Program-made: the position numbers and the translations under genes
Origin: Trichococcus paludicola
GTDB lineage: Bacteria; Bacillota; Bacilli; Lactobacillales; Aerococcaceae
DNA: 64,000 nt
Reading direction: 5' to 3'
NCBI RefSeq assembly: GCF_003052295.1
Contig: NZ_QBLC01000003.1
Coordinates: 1-64,000, forward strand
Notes under the pieces: generated by a model
The model's input: the letters and a program-made list of their open reading frames with translations, nothing else
What the model was told of the DNA's origin: nothing
Databases searched by the model: none
Shown here: one piece after another, positions 1 through 8,850 of the stretch
How positions within the stretch are numbered: position 1 is the first letter of the stretch
How the letters are laid out: every line of letters begins with the position of its first letter

Positions 1-42
1 GTATGGAGCGGACCAATACTAATCGGTCGAGGACTTAACCAA
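1..42 (+). rRNA. 23S ribosomal RNA, 3' end (partial)
   Basis: The first ~40 bases match the universal 3' end of bacterial 23S rRNA, including the AATCGGTCGAGG segment and the terminal CTTAACC. The rest of the gene lies before the window. A 5S gene follows on the same strand after about 90 bases, as in a normal rrn operon. Confidence 0.93.
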
Positions 43-131
43 TTTTTAAAAGATGAAAACTCAAGCGGTGTTTTCGGGTTCCCTTTAAATTTGTAGATTC
101 AGTTTTGAGAGAACAACGTTCTCTTGAAAAA

Positions 132-250
132 TGTGCGGTGACGATGGCAAGAAGGTCACACCTGTTCCCATCTCGAACACAGAAGTTAAGCTTCTTAGCG
201 CCGATTGTAGTGAAGGGTTTCCCTTTGTGAGAGTAGGACGTTGCCGCGCA
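132..250 (+). rRNA. rrf: 5S ribosomal RNA
   Basis: A 119-nt gene with the usual 5S landmarks: a CCATCTCGAACAC-like core and GAGAGTAGGACG near the 3' end. The ends were set by base pairing: the first 11 bases (TGTGCGGTGAC) pair completely, allowing G-U, with the last 11 (GTTGCCGCGCA). It is the last gene of the rrn operon. No tRNA gene follows before the terminator. Confidence 0.96.
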
Positions 251-255
251 AACGA

Positions 256-296
256 AAAGCAAGCATGCAGGATATTCCTGGTGCTTGCTTTTTTTT
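256..296 (+). terminator. Rho-independent terminator of the rrn operon
   Basis: AAGCAAGCA and TGCTTGCTT form the stem around a short loop, followed by a run of T. It starts 6 nt after the 5S gene. Confidence 0.9.
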
Positions 297-319
297 GCGT
301 TATTTCGGATTAATCCCAG

Positions 320-931
320 TTATTGACTTTGTTTCCCGAACAGCTGTACGGCATACAGAAATTCACCGTCATAATGGACGCCGATGCCTACCTCTAGGAA
401 ATCGGGATGAATCATATTGGCGTAATGCCCTTCGCTTTCCACCCATCCATCGAACAAAAATTCGGCCATACCTTCTTCGTCCTTGAAAAAGGTCGCCATT
501 GCCAGATTTTCTCCGACCGTTTGATAAGGGTACCAGAAAGCATCGGTCTGGATGACCGTGTAAAAATCAGTTCCATCCGGCCGGGTGTGCGAAAACGATG
601 TCTGGGTTTCGATGGCCCGATGATCGGCCGCCGCTTTTAGGGTTTCATTTTTCGTCAGGGGAAGCAATCCTTGCTCCAGGCGAAGCTCATTAAGCAAGAC
701 CATGATTTTGTCTTCCACTAGGGCATAGTCGATTTGATTAGGTCGGGTGAAGGGCGCAATGAGCAGGTCGACGCCTTCAGAGCTTGTCAGCACTTGGATT
801 TTCTCGGCCACATCCGTTTGGACTGTTTGCTCGAGAAACGGAAATTTTTCGTTCAACGCATTACGGTTTATTCCGTATCCAACGAACAACGCGGCTATGC
901 CAGTGAACAGCAGGCCTCTAATGAGTCGCAT
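320..931 (-). CDS. Secreted/membrane-anchored CAP (SCP-like) domain protein
   Basis: About 203 residues. An N-terminal hydrophobic segment (LLFTGIAALFVGYGI) is a signal anchor. The C-terminal ~120 residues are a bacterial CAP domain of the YkwD kind: HRAIE and FSHTRPDG, then GENLA, then GHYANMI followed by EVGIGV. These carry the His and Glu residues that line the CAP cavity. The family is extracytoplasmic and its bacterial function is mostly unknown. I chose the ATG at 931 because AGGAG lies 8 nt upstream. An in-frame GTG two codons earlier (937) would sit too close to it. It stands alone, converging on the rRNA operon. Confidence 0.85.
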   Translation of the reverse strand: MRLIRGLLFTGIAALFVGYGINRNALNEKFPFLEQTVQTDVAEKIQVLTSSEGVDLLIAPFTRPNQIDYALVEDKIMVLLNELRLEQGLLPLTKNETLKAAADHRAIETQTSFSHTRPDGTDFYTVIQTDAFWYPYQTVGENLAMATFFKDEEGMAEFLFDGWVESEGHYANMIHPDFLEVGIGVHYDGEFLYAVQLFGKQSQ

Positions 932-1136
932 CCGCACCGCTCCTTTCTTATTTTTGAATGGTTTATTAATGGGGAATATCCGGCAGATTTAAGTATGTTT
1001 CCATTATAGTCAATCTTCCGTGAAATGTCCTGAAGAAAGGCTAGAATTCGTTTTTTGTCGGATAGTTTGTTAAGATGAGGGTAATAATCGGAAGTAAGCA
1101 ACTTGTTGTGGGCTGATTGTTGGAAGGGGAATTGCT

Positions 1137-1997
1137 ATGAACAAAAAGTTGGGATTGCTGCTTATTTTTTGCGCTAGTGTCTTTGCTGCATGCCAAAATG
1201 AGACCGAAAGTTCAACCGTAAATTCTGTTTTGAGCGAAGAATCATCTTCTGTTGCTACTGAGTCCGAGGAAAGTGTTGCTAAAACAATCATCTTTTCAAG
1301 CGGCGTAAAGGATGGAATCACCAGAGGAGATAAGTATAACTATTTTGCCTTAGAAGGTACCGCTGAAGGGTTTGATCAAGTGACGACCCTCATAGAAGGA
1401 ACGGCTATCGATTACCGCGAGACGAACAACGTGTGGGAGTTCGATTATCCGTATCAAGGCCCCGGGATCGAAACGGAAATTACTTTCACGACGGATACAT
1501 CCGTCAGCTATGGCGATACCGGCATCGATCTGGATGATCTTGCTCCTGAAAGCTATGTCACCATAACTTTTATGCCCAATGAGAACCCAACGATAACCCC
1601 ACCTGCTTTTACGGTCAATGAAGGCGAAGCGCAAAACTTTTTGAGCGACGATTCTGGGATAAATGAATTGGTTACGGTGACGGAGATCCGAGAAATAGAT
1701 GGGCTGGAAGAACTCAATCCGCTTGGAGCAAAACTGTTGGAAGTGGAAATACAATACGTCAACAACGGCAACGTTGATACCTATATCGCGCCCAACTACT
1801 TTTTGGCACTTGATGGTGAAGGGAAAAGCCTGCCATTGCGCTATACCCATTTTTGGCTGCATACTGTCGCACCGGGGGAGTCCTTCACAGAAAAGGCTTA
1901 TTTTGACCTCACCAGCGAAGGGCCGTACGCCATCCAGTTTTTTGATGGTGCTTGGATCGACAGCGAGGAAGCTGGCGGTACTGTCAATGACCTCTAG
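1137..1997 (+). CDS. Putative lipoprotein with a C-terminal Ig-like domain (DUF4352/DUF5067-like)
   Basis: 286 residues. It begins with a lipoprotein signal peptide: basic MNKK, a hydrophobic core and the lipobox FAAC, so the mature protein would be lipid-anchored at Cys19. A Ser/Glu/Thr-rich linker follows. The last ~120 residues (GAKLLEVEIQYVNNGN, then LPLRYTHFWL and APGESFTEKAYF) have the beta-sandwich pattern of DUF4352/DUF5067-type lipoprotein domains. That family call is from memory and tentative. GGAAGGGG precedes the ATG. It is a single-gene unit diverging from the CAP gene. No function can be assigned. Confidence 0.75.
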   Translation: MNKKLGLLLIFCASVFAACQNETESSTVNSVLSEESSSVATESEESVAKTIIFSSGVKDGITRGDKYNYFALEGTAEGFDQVTTLIEGTAIDYRETNNVWEFDYPYQGPGIETEITFTTDTSVSYGDTGIDLDDLAPESYVTITFMPNENPTITPPAFTVNEGEAQNFLSDDSGINELVTVTEIREIDGLEELNPLGAKLLEVEIQYVNNGNVDTYIAPNYFLALDGEGKSLPLRYTHFWLHTVAPGESFTEKAYFDLTSEGPYAIQFFDGAWIDSEEAGGTVNDL

Positions 1998-2068
1998 CTG
2001 AACGAAGGCTATCGAAAAACTAAAGAAATTGTCTGGTTTTGGGATTGTGATAATTAATGGATAAAAGG

Positions 2069-2108
2069 AAACAGCCTTGTGCAGCGAAAGCTGGACAGGG
2101 CTGTTCTT
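2069..2108. terminator. Terminator between the lipoprotein and universal stress genes
   Basis: AACAGCC...GGCTGTT stem with an inner CAGC-GAAA-GCTG hairpin. It lies between two convergent genes. Tails are T-rich on both strands, so it may serve both. Confidence 0.65.
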
Positions 2109-2148
2109 ACGTTTTCTGAGGTACGGCTGCAAAAATAGTGCGCTACTT

Positions 2149-2583
2149 TTAAGTACGGACGACCAAAACATCACACGGTGCATGACGGACCACATAGTTA
2201 GAGACCGATCCAACAAAAGCCCTGGTGATCGCACCTTTGCCGGTTGCTCCGATGACAATAAGATCGATATTGTATTCTTTTGGAAATGCTTCAGCGATCA
2301 ATGTCATTGGGTTGCCGTTGGTTACAGACTTTTTGATTTCAATCCCTTCATTTGTAGCGAATGTCATCATTTCATCGAGGAATTCGTATTCCATGTCCTT
2401 GTATGCTTCCGTCAATCTGGATTCATATTCAGGGCTAAGCGGAACATTGCGTGTGTCCTTGACGTAGATAAGGTGTAACGCGGCGTTATTGCGTTTGGCA
2501 ATGGCAACAGCTTTTTTGAACGAATCTTCTGACTGACCTGAACCGTCAACGGGGACCAAAATATTTTTGTATTCTGCTAACAT
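2149..2583 (-). CDS. Universal stress protein UspA family
   Basis: 144 residues, the full length of a single Usp domain. The N-terminus NILVPVDGSGQSE is the first strand and nucleotide-contacting loop. The C-terminus has VIGATGKGAITRAFVGSVS, matching the ATP-binding pattern G-2x-G-9x-G-S, then the strand CDVLVVRT. So it should be an ATP-binding Usp like MJ0577, not the non-binding E. coli UspA type. It is a cytoplasmic stress protein whose exact output is unknown. It starts with ATG after a GGAGCGGG ribosome site and is monocistronic, divergent from the thioesterase gene. Confidence 0.9.
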   Translation of the reverse strand: MLAEYKNILVPVDGSGQSEDSFKKAVAIAKRNNAALHLIYVKDTRNVPLSPEYESRLTEAYKDMEYEFLDEMMTFATNEGIEIKKSVTNGNPMTLIAEAFPKEYNIDLIVIGATGKGAITRAFVGSVSNYVVRHAPCDVLVVRT

Positions 2584-2764
2584 TTCTACCCGCTCCTTTT
2601 TGAATTTGTTCAGAAAACGCTTCCTACATTCATTCTACAACAACAAGGTTTGAAAAGGAAGCCGGGAACCGGTGACAAAAATGAGAATTATTTGGCAGAA
2701 CTATTAAAAAGAAATGAAGCATGCTAAAATAAGTTTACGAAACAAGAGAGGATTGAAGACGGAT

Positions 2765-3304
2765 ATGGCGGAAACGAACCAAGAGCGGGATATCAGATAT
2801 TGCAGGCAGACGAAGGTGATTCAGACGCACCATGTCTTTCCGTTCGATTCAAATTACCACGGTACTTTGTTCGGTGGTAAGCTGATGAGCATGATCGATG
2901 ATTGTGCGGCAATTTCTGGGGAGCGTTTCGGTCGTACGACCAATGTGACTGCATCTGTGGATACGTTGAACTTCCTCAAGCCGCTTCCGACAGGGCATTC
3001 GGTCTGCATCGATACGTTTGTGTCAGGAGCAGGCAAGACTTCCATGGAAATCTTCACCAAAGTGACCGGGGAGAATCTTCGGACGGGGGAACGTTACTTG
3101 GCGGCAACCTGCTTTCTGACCTTCGTGGCGCTCCCAGATGAAAATGGGGATAAAGTCTGTCTGCCGAAAATCGTACCAGAAACGGTCGAGGAAAAATTCA
3201 TCAACAGCGGATATGAGGAAAGACGGCAAAAGCGGAGAGCCGATCTGGACTACCAAAAAGAGCTGCATGAACATCTCACGATAGAAATACCTTGGGCAGA
3301 CTAA
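2765..3304 (+). CDS. Acyl-CoA thioesterase, hotdog fold (YkhA-like)
   Basis: 179 residues from this ATG, the same length as B. subtilis YkhA. The hotdog motif is FDSNYHGTLFGGKLMSMID, with the conserved Asn and Gly-rich turn, followed by the helix IDDCAAISGERF. It should hydrolyse acyl-CoAs in the cytosol. The reading frame stays open upstream to 2714, but an extended -10 (TGCTAAAAT at 2722-2730) lies in that stretch, so transcription should begin after it and 2765 is the better start. About 60 bp separate it from the malic enzyme gene on the same strand, so co-transcription is possible. Confidence 0.85.
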   Translation: MAETNQERDIRYCRQTKVIQTHHVFPFDSNYHGTLFGGKLMSMIDDCAAISGERFGRTTNVTASVDTLNFLKPLPTGHSVCIDTFVSGAGKTSMEIFTKVTGENLRTGERYLAATCFLTFVALPDENGDKVCLPKIVPETVEEKFINSGYEERRQKRRADLDYQKELHEHLTIEIPWAD

Positions 3305-3368
3305 CATTTGCAGGCAGAAACAGCATGGAAAGAAATACATACAAATGATGGAGCAGGAGTGTGTCAAC

Positions 3369-5000
3369 GTGTCGAAAACTAACGGAAAAGATTTATTGGG
3401 TCAGCCATTTTTGAATAAAGGGACCGCATTCACTTTGGAAGAACGGGCAACATTGGGATTGGAAGGGTTATTACCGACCGCTGTCCGTACATTGGAAGAG
3501 CAGGGAGAGGTTGTCTATGCGCAATTGGGCCAACTGACCGATGCCTATTCCAAACAGAAGCATCTGATGAATATCTACTCCCAGAACCGCGTGCTTTTTT
3601 ACCATGTCATCGGCAAACACGTGACGGAGTTGTTGCCGGTCATCTATACGCCGACCATCGCCGATACGGTCATGAATTATTCGCGGGATTACCAGATTCC
3701 CCAGGATGCGGTCTATTTGGATGTGAATCGTCCGGAAGCTATCCGCAGCGCATTGCTGAACGGCAGCAAAGGCATGGATGATGAAATCAAAATGATGGTC
3801 ATCACGGATGGCGAAGGGGTGCTGGGCATCGGCGATTGGGGCATCCAGGGCATCGCGATTTCGGTCGGGAAACTGGCCGTCTACACCGTCGCTTCGGGAT
3901 TGAATCCGCAACAGGTGTTGCCGATCGTGATCGATGCGGGCACAAATAACCAAGAGCTGCTGGAAGATCCGTTCTACCTAGGCAACAAGCACAAACGTGT
4001 GACCGGAGAGGCTTATTACCCATTCATCGAAACGTTCGTTGAAGAGGCTTCCGCGCTGTTCCCGGATGTGTTGTTCCACTGGGAAGATTTCGGCCGCGAC
4101 AACGCCGCCAATATACTGGAACAGTACCGCGATAAGATCTGCACGTTCAATGATGACATCCAAGGGACCGGCGTGATGATGTCGGCTGCGATGGATTCGG
4201 TGGTCAGGGTTACTGACAAGCCGATCACGGAACACAAAATCCTCGTTTTCGGAGGCGGAACTGCCGGCGTCGGCGTTTCCGACCAAATCCTCATGGAGAT
4301 GCTGCTGCAAGGTGCCGACAGCGAAGAAGCCCGCAAACAGTTTTACATGGTCGATCGCTATGGTCTGGTCACTGAGGGTATGACGGACCTGACGCCGGGC
4401 CAGCAAAAATATGCGCGCGTCGCGGATGAATTCCCTACACAGCTGACCGATTTGGCTGAAATCATCGATGCCGTCCAACCGACCGTATTGATTGGCACTT
4501 CAGGCCAAGCTGGTGCCTTTACGGAAGCAGTCGTCCAGAAGATGGCAGCATACAATGAACGTCCGGCCATCATGCCGATTTCCAATCCGACCAGATTATG
4601 CGAAGCAAAGGCTGCGGATGTCATCGCTTGGTCCGAGGGAAGAGCGTTGGTCGTCACCGGTAGCCCATCCGATCCGATCGCATACAATGGCGTGAACTAT
4701 AAAATCGGCCAGGCGAATAACGCCTTATTGTATCCGGGCTTAGGCTTTGGGATCGTCATCGCAAAAGCGAAGACAGTAACGGACAGAATGCTGTCCGCTG
4801 CAGCGCACGGCATCACTTCCCTACAGAACTTGGAGGAAGCGGGAGCAGCGATTTTGCCGCCGGTTTCCCAGTTGCGCGAAGCATCGAAATTGGTTGCGGC
4901 TGCCGTCATACAGGCAGCCATCGAAGATGGCGTAAATGGCGTTGAAATAACGGACCCGATGGAAGCTGTTGAAGCTGCCATCTGGAAAGCGGAATATTAA
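3369..5000 (+). CDS. NAD-dependent malic enzyme / malolactic enzyme
   Basis: 543 residues from GTG at 3369, which has AGGAG 9 nt upstream; an earlier ATG at 3345 lacks a ribosome site. The N-terminus (GQPFLNKGTAFTLEERATLGL) is typical of the malic enzyme family. Other landmarks are VVYAQ and VIYTPTIADTV, the metal-site region HWEDFG with FNDDIQGTG, and the dinucleotide loop VFGGGTAGVG. Malolactic enzymes (malate to lactate plus CO2) and NAD-malic enzymes (malate to pyruvate plus CO2) share this fold and are hard to separate by eye. The segment GTSGQAGAFT resembles the malic enzyme form (GVSGQ...) while the N-terminus resembles the malolactic form. Fumarase follows 50 bp downstream. Confidence 0.85.
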   Translation: MSKTNGKDLLGQPFLNKGTAFTLEERATLGLEGLLPTAVRTLEEQGEVVYAQLGQLTDAYSKQKHLMNIYSQNRVLFYHVIGKHVTELLPVIYTPTIADTVMNYSRDYQIPQDAVYLDVNRPEAIRSALLNGSKGMDDEIKMMVITDGEGVLGIGDWGIQGIAISVGKLAVYTVASGLNPQQVLPIVIDAGTNNQELLEDPFYLGNKHKRVTGEAYYPFIETFVEEASALFPDVLFHWEDFGRDNAANILEQYRDKICTFNDDIQGTGVMMSAAMDSVVRVTDKPITEHKILVFGGGTAGVGVSDQILMEMLLQGADSEEARKQFYMVDRYGLVTEGMTDLTPGQQKYARVADEFPTQLTDLAEIIDAVQPTVLIGTSGQAGAFTEAVVQKMAAYNERPAIMPISNPTRLCEAKAADVIAWSEGRALVVTGSPSDPIAYNGVNYKIGQANNALLYPGLGFGIVIAKAKTVTDRMLSAAAHGITSLQNLEEAGAAILPPVSQLREASKLVAAAVIQAAIEDGVNGVEITDPMEAVEAAIWKAEY

Positions 5001-5050
5001 GACAAAAAGCACATTGAAAACGGAAGAAACGACAGGAAGGAACGGGATGA

Positions 5051-6412
5051 ATGGAATATCGGATTGAACATGACTCATTAGGGGAAGTAAAAGTAGCAGC
5101 GGATAAATTATGGGGTGCACAGACACAGCGCAGTCTGGAAAACTTCAAAATCGGAATCGAAAAGATTCCGATGGAAGTCATCTATGCATTAGTCGAAATC
5201 AAGCGGGCTGCCGCAGCCTCAAACCATGAAGTCGGTTTGTTGGACGAGACCGTTGCAAAGGGCATCCTTTTGGCGGCTGACGAAGTGCTTGAAGGAAAGT
5301 GGGACGATCAATTTCCGTTATCCGTATGGCAGACCGGAAGCGGCACGCAATCCAACATGAATGTGAACGAAGTGCTGGCGAACCGAGGCAACCAGCTTGT
5401 TGACAGCGGCATCCATCCCAACGACCACGTAAACAAAGGACAAAGCTCCAATGACACATTCCCGGCTGCCATGCACATTGCCGGTGTCCTGTACATAAAA
5501 AATAAACTGCATCCGGCGATTGAACAATTGATCGGCACACTGACCCGCTTGGAGCAGGAAAATGCGGCGATCGTCAAATTGGGCCGTACCCATCTGCAGG
5601 ATGCGACGCCATTGACATTAGGCCAGGAAATCAGCGCATGGCGCGTCATGCTTGAGGAAACCAAGTCCATGATCGAGGACTCCTTGAAATACATGCGACA
5701 AGTAGCATTAGGCGGGACAGCGGTCGGAACAGGATTGAACGCCGATCCAATCTTCATCCAAAAAACGATCGAAAAGGTTGCGGAACGCACAGGCGAGCCC
5801 TTTGTCGGAGCAGAGAATAAATTCCATGCGCTGACAAGCAAGGATGCTTTCGTGCATACACACGGGGCAGTCAAAGCGTTGGCGGCCAATTTCTACAAGA
5901 TTGCAAATGATGTCCGTTGGCTGGCAAGCGGTCCGAGAAGCGGAATCGGCGAAATCAGCATCCCGATGAATGAGCCAGGAAGTTCGATCATGCCCGGGAA
6001 AGTCAACCCGACGCAATCCGAAGCCGTAACGATGGCCTGCATCCAAGTGATGGGCAACGACAGCGCCATCGGGTTTGCAGCTTCGCAAGGGTCTTTCCAG
6101 CTGAACACCTATATGCCGCTCATCGTGAACAGCTTCATGCAGTCTGTCCGCCTACTTGCGGATGCACTGATTAGTTTTGATGAAAACTGTGCGAGCGGGA
6201 TCAAGGCGGAACAAGAAAAAATCAACCATAACCTGACTAATTCCTTGATGCTGGTGACTGCGTTGAACCCGTACATCGGCTATGAGAAAGCAGCCAAAAT
6301 CGCCCAGAAGGCTTTCGTGGACGGCACTTCCTTGAAAGAGGCGGCTGTAGCGATGGGGCATGTCACTGCTGAAGAGTTCGATAAGTACGTGGATCCGATG
6401 AAGATGGTTTAA
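5051..6412 (+). CDS. fumC: Class II fumarate hydratase
   Basis: 453 residues, close to the usual ~460. It interconverts fumarate and malate in the cytosol without an iron-sulfur cluster. The superfamily signature SSIMPGKVNP is present, as are GSGTQSNMNVNEV, NKGQSSNDTFP and GRTHLQDATPLTLG, which carry substrate-binding and catalytic residues. AGGAAGG lies about 10 nt before the ATG. It sits directly behind the malic/malolactic enzyme gene on the same strand, so the pair can take fumarate through malate to pyruvate or lactate. A terminator follows. Confidence 0.95.
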   Translation: MEYRIEHDSLGEVKVAADKLWGAQTQRSLENFKIGIEKIPMEVIYALVEIKRAAAASNHEVGLLDETVAKGILLAADEVLEGKWDDQFPLSVWQTGSGTQSNMNVNEVLANRGNQLVDSGIHPNDHVNKGQSSNDTFPAAMHIAGVLYIKNKLHPAIEQLIGTLTRLEQENAAIVKLGRTHLQDATPLTLGQEISAWRVMLEETKSMIEDSLKYMRQVALGGTAVGTGLNADPIFIQKTIEKVAERTGEPFVGAENKFHALTSKDAFVHTHGAVKALAANFYKIANDVRWLASGPRSGIGEISIPMNEPGSSIMPGKVNPTQSEAVTMACIQVMGNDSAIGFAASQGSFQLNTYMPLIVNSFMQSVRLLADALISFDENCASGIKAEQEKINHNLTNSLMLVTALNPYIGYEKAAKIAQKAFVDGTSLKEAAVAMGHVTAEEFDKYVDPMKMV

Positions 6413-6429
6413 TTTTTTCTGACGAAGTG

Positions 6430-6464
6430 CGGATCGGCAGGCAAATCCAGTCGATCCGTTTTTG
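6430..6464 (+). terminator. Terminator after fumC
   Basis: CGGATCG and CGATCCG arms with a 15-nt loop, then TTTTTG. Confidence 0.75.
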
Positions 6465-6506
6465 TTGTCTATTGTTTTGAAACAGATCGAAAAAGGAGGT
6501 CAAGGC

Positions 6507-7070
6507 ATGGATTTTACCTTGGAATTGATGAAGCACAGCGTTTTGGAAGGCAAAAGGATTTTGCTGCGTCCCGTCGGTTTGGCGGATGCTCCGGATATGT
6601 TCGCGTATGCTTCACATGAGGAAACGACCCGTTTTGTCTTCGAAACGCATCGAGATCAGGCGATGACGGAGGAAGCCATCGCGAATTACTTCATGGCGGC
6701 ACCAGCGGGAAAGTATGCAATCGTAGTGAAGGACACTGAAAAAATGATTGGGACGATCGATATCCGTCCGAACCCGACCGACCGCATTGCGGAAATAGGC
6801 TACACCTTGAACAAAGCTTACCGCGGAAACGGTTATATGACGGAAGCCGGCAAGCTCATCACGGCTCTGGCTTTTGAAGTTTTGGAACTGGAAAAAGTCT
6901 TTGCGATGCATGACATCCTGAACCCAGCTTCAGGCGAGGTGATGAAACGCATCGGGATGCAACCGGAAGGAATATTGCGCAGACATAAAATTTTCAAAGG
7001 CCGCAGCTGCGATATGACTTATTACGGAATTTTGAAGGAAGAGTATTTCCGAAAAGCAAAGGAAGTCTGA
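6507..7070 (+). CDS. GNAT N-acetyltransferase (RimJ/RimL type)
   Basis: 187 residues from ATG 6507, which has a strong AAAGGAGG 7 nt upstream; the frame is open further back but without a ribosome site. The layout is that of RimJ/RimL-type acetyltransferases: ILLRPVGLADAPDMF at the start, IVVKDTEKMIGTIDI as the central strands, EIGYTLNKAYRGNGYMTEA as the acetyl-CoA loop, then NPASGEVMKRIGM and GILRRHKIFKG. The substrate, whether a ribosomal protein N-terminus or a small amine, cannot be told from the sequence. It is monocistronic between fumC and the proS leader. Confidence 0.85.
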   Translation: MDFTLELMKHSVLEGKRILLRPVGLADAPDMFAYASHEETTRFVFETHRDQAMTEEAIANYFMAAPAGKYAIVVKDTEKMIGTIDIRPNPTDRIAEIGYTLNKAYRGNGYMTEAGKLITALAFEVLELEKVFAMHDILNPASGEVMKRIGMQPEGILRRHKIFKGRSCDMTYYGILKEEYFRKAKEV

Positions 7071-7084
7071 ACCGAAAAAAAGCA

Positions 7085-7113
7085 TTGCTATTTCGGAGCG
7101 TTTCTCATACAAT
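7085..7113 (+). promoter_or_regulatory. Sigma-A promoter of the proS T-box leader
   Basis: TTGCTA (7085-7090), a 17-bp spacer and TACAAT (7108-7113), placed just ahead of the T-box leader. Confidence 0.7.
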
Positions 7114-7124
7114 GATTAGTGATT

Positions 7125-7370
7125 GAACGTAAGGAACAGTAGATGGATGATGGGCAAAGAGAGTCTTTCCTAGGCTGGAAGAGGGACCCCCAATGATCCG
7201 TTGAACCTACCTGACAGTATGCCATAGAAATATGGCCGGTTTTCTACCGTTACCAGATGTTGAGTTGGGCTTTCGCCAATAATGAAGGCCAATGAAGGTG
7301 GTACCGCGGAAATACATCAGGAAAGTATATTTCGTCCTTGTTAAGGATGGATTATGCTTATTTTTTTGCA
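7125..7370 (+). promoter_or_regulatory. T-box riboswitch (proline) controlling proS
   Basis: The diagnostic T-box sequence AATGAAGGTGGTACCGCG is at 7291-7308. Upstream, AGAGAGT and GGCTGGAAGAG are typical stem I parts. A probable specifier loop GAA-CCT-A is at 7204-7209, where CCT is a proline codon and agrees with the downstream gene. The leader ends in a terminator hairpin around CGTCCTTGTTAAGGATG (about 7324-7367) and a T run. Uncharged tRNA-Pro should favour read-through. The T-box call is certain; the specifier position is inferred. Confidence 0.93.
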
Positions 7371-7409
7371 ATCAAATAGAAAAAATATTTTAAAATCAGG
7401 AGGAAAAAC

Positions 7410-8849
7410 ATGAGTACCTTACAAAAAGAAGATTTTTCAGCATGGTATATCCAAACCATCAAACAAGCTGATCTGATGGATTATTCACCGGTACGCGGCT
7501 GTATCATTTTTAAACCGGACAGCTATGAAATCTGGGAACATATCCAGGAAGAATTCAACGCACGCTTCAAAGAGGAAGGCATCCGCAACGCCTACTTCCC
7601 GATGCTGATCCCGGAATCATTCTTCACAAAAGAAAAAGACCACATCGAAGGCTTCAGCCCTGAATTACCATGGGTTACGGAAGCAGCTGGCGAAAAATTG
7701 GAAGAACGTTTGGCATTGCGTCCAACATCGGAAACGATGATCGGGACGGCTTTCGGTGACTGGATCAATTCTTACCGCGATCTGCCGATGGAAATCAACC
7801 AATGGGCGAACGTGTTCCGTTGGGAAAAGAAAACCTTGCCGTTCTTGCGTACTTCCGAATTCCTTTGGCAAGAAGGACATACTGCCCATTCTGATGAAGA
7901 AGATGCGCGCCGTCGTACCATGCGTATGCTACAAGTCTACAAAGAAGTCATCGAAGGTTTGTTGGCAGTACCTGTCTACGAAGGGCAAAAAACGCCTTCA
8001 GAACGTTTCGCAGGTGCGGTTGATACCTACTCCGTAGAAGCGATGATGAAAGACGGAAAAGCAGTTCAGGCTGGCACTTCCCACTATATGGGCACAAAAT
8101 TCGCAGAAGCATTCGACATCAAATATTTGAACCGCGATAACGAACACGTTTATGCGCATACAACTTCTTGGGGCGTCTCCACACGTTTGATCGGTGCAAT
8201 GATCATGGTCCACGGCGATGAACAAGGATTGGTGTTGCCTCCTAAAGTCGCAGCGAAACAAGTCGTTTTGATGCCGGTTGGCCCATGGAAGAAGAAACCT
8301 GAAATCGTGGAACGTCTGGAAGTATTGCAAACAGAATTGAAGTCGGCTGGTATCCGCGTATTCTTGGACGACAGCGACAACTCGCCTGGATTCAAATTCA
8401 ACGAGTGGGAACTGAAGGGCGTACCGATGCGCATCGAATTCGGACCGCGCGATATGGAAAACAACCAAGTGATGGTGAAAATGCGTGACCTTTCCGACAA
8501 AGTGGCTGTATCCTTGGATGAGATCATGGACTTCGTGCCGAAGGCATTGGACGAAATGCAAGTCCGTCTGTTGGAAACGGCCCGTGAAAACCGCAAAGCC
8601 AATGAATACACCAACATCGATACGTTGGACGAACTGAAAGCACATATCGAAGCGAAGAAAGCGGCCGGCGAAGTGCCTGGATTCGTATTGGCAGGATGGG
8701 ACGGCGAACTTGAAACCGAAGCGAAAATCAAAGAAGAGACTGGCTTCACGACACGCAACATGCCTTTCAACCCACCAGTCGAAAAAACAAACTGCATCGT
8801 ATCAGGAAAACCAGCCAAACACACAGTCTGGTTAGCTAGAGCATACTAA
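7410..8849 (+). CDS. proS: Prolyl-tRNA synthetase, archaeal/eukaryotic-like type
   Basis: 479 residues. This is the short archaeal-type ProRS (~480 aa), not the ~570-aa bacterial type with an inserted editing domain. Class II features are seen: motif 1 region NAYFPMLIPESFF, LRPTSETMIG, motif 2 WEKKTLPFLRTSEFLWQEGHTAH, and motif 3 further on at TRLIGAMIMVHGDEQG. An anticodon-binding domain follows, then a zinc/C-terminal domain ending in Tyr (WLARAY), a hallmark of this type. It charges tRNA-Pro in the cytosol. AGGAGG precedes the ATG. The T-box leader immediately upstream supports proline specificity. Confidence 0.95.
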   Translation: MSTLQKEDFSAWYIQTIKQADLMDYSPVRGCIIFKPDSYEIWEHIQEEFNARFKEEGIRNAYFPMLIPESFFTKEKDHIEGFSPELPWVTEAAGEKLEERLALRPTSETMIGTAFGDWINSYRDLPMEINQWANVFRWEKKTLPFLRTSEFLWQEGHTAHSDEEDARRRTMRMLQVYKEVIEGLLAVPVYEGQKTPSERFAGAVDTYSVEAMMKDGKAVQAGTSHYMGTKFAEAFDIKYLNRDNEHVYAHTTSWGVSTRLIGAMIMVHGDEQGLVLPPKVAAKQVVLMPVGPWKKKPEIVERLEVLQTELKSAGIRVFLDDSDNSPGFKFNEWELKGVPMRIEFGPRDMENNQVMVKMRDLSDKVAVSLDEIMDFVPKALDEMQVRLLETARENRKANEYTNIDTLDELKAHIEAKKAAGEVPGFVLAGWDGELETEAKIKEETGFTTRNMPFNPPVEKTNCIVSGKPAKHTVWLARAY

Positions 8850-8850
8850 A

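Noticed and set aside
131..313. Open reading frame over the 5S gene
   Set aside because: It covers the 5S rRNA and its terminator; no ribosome site or protein-like composition.
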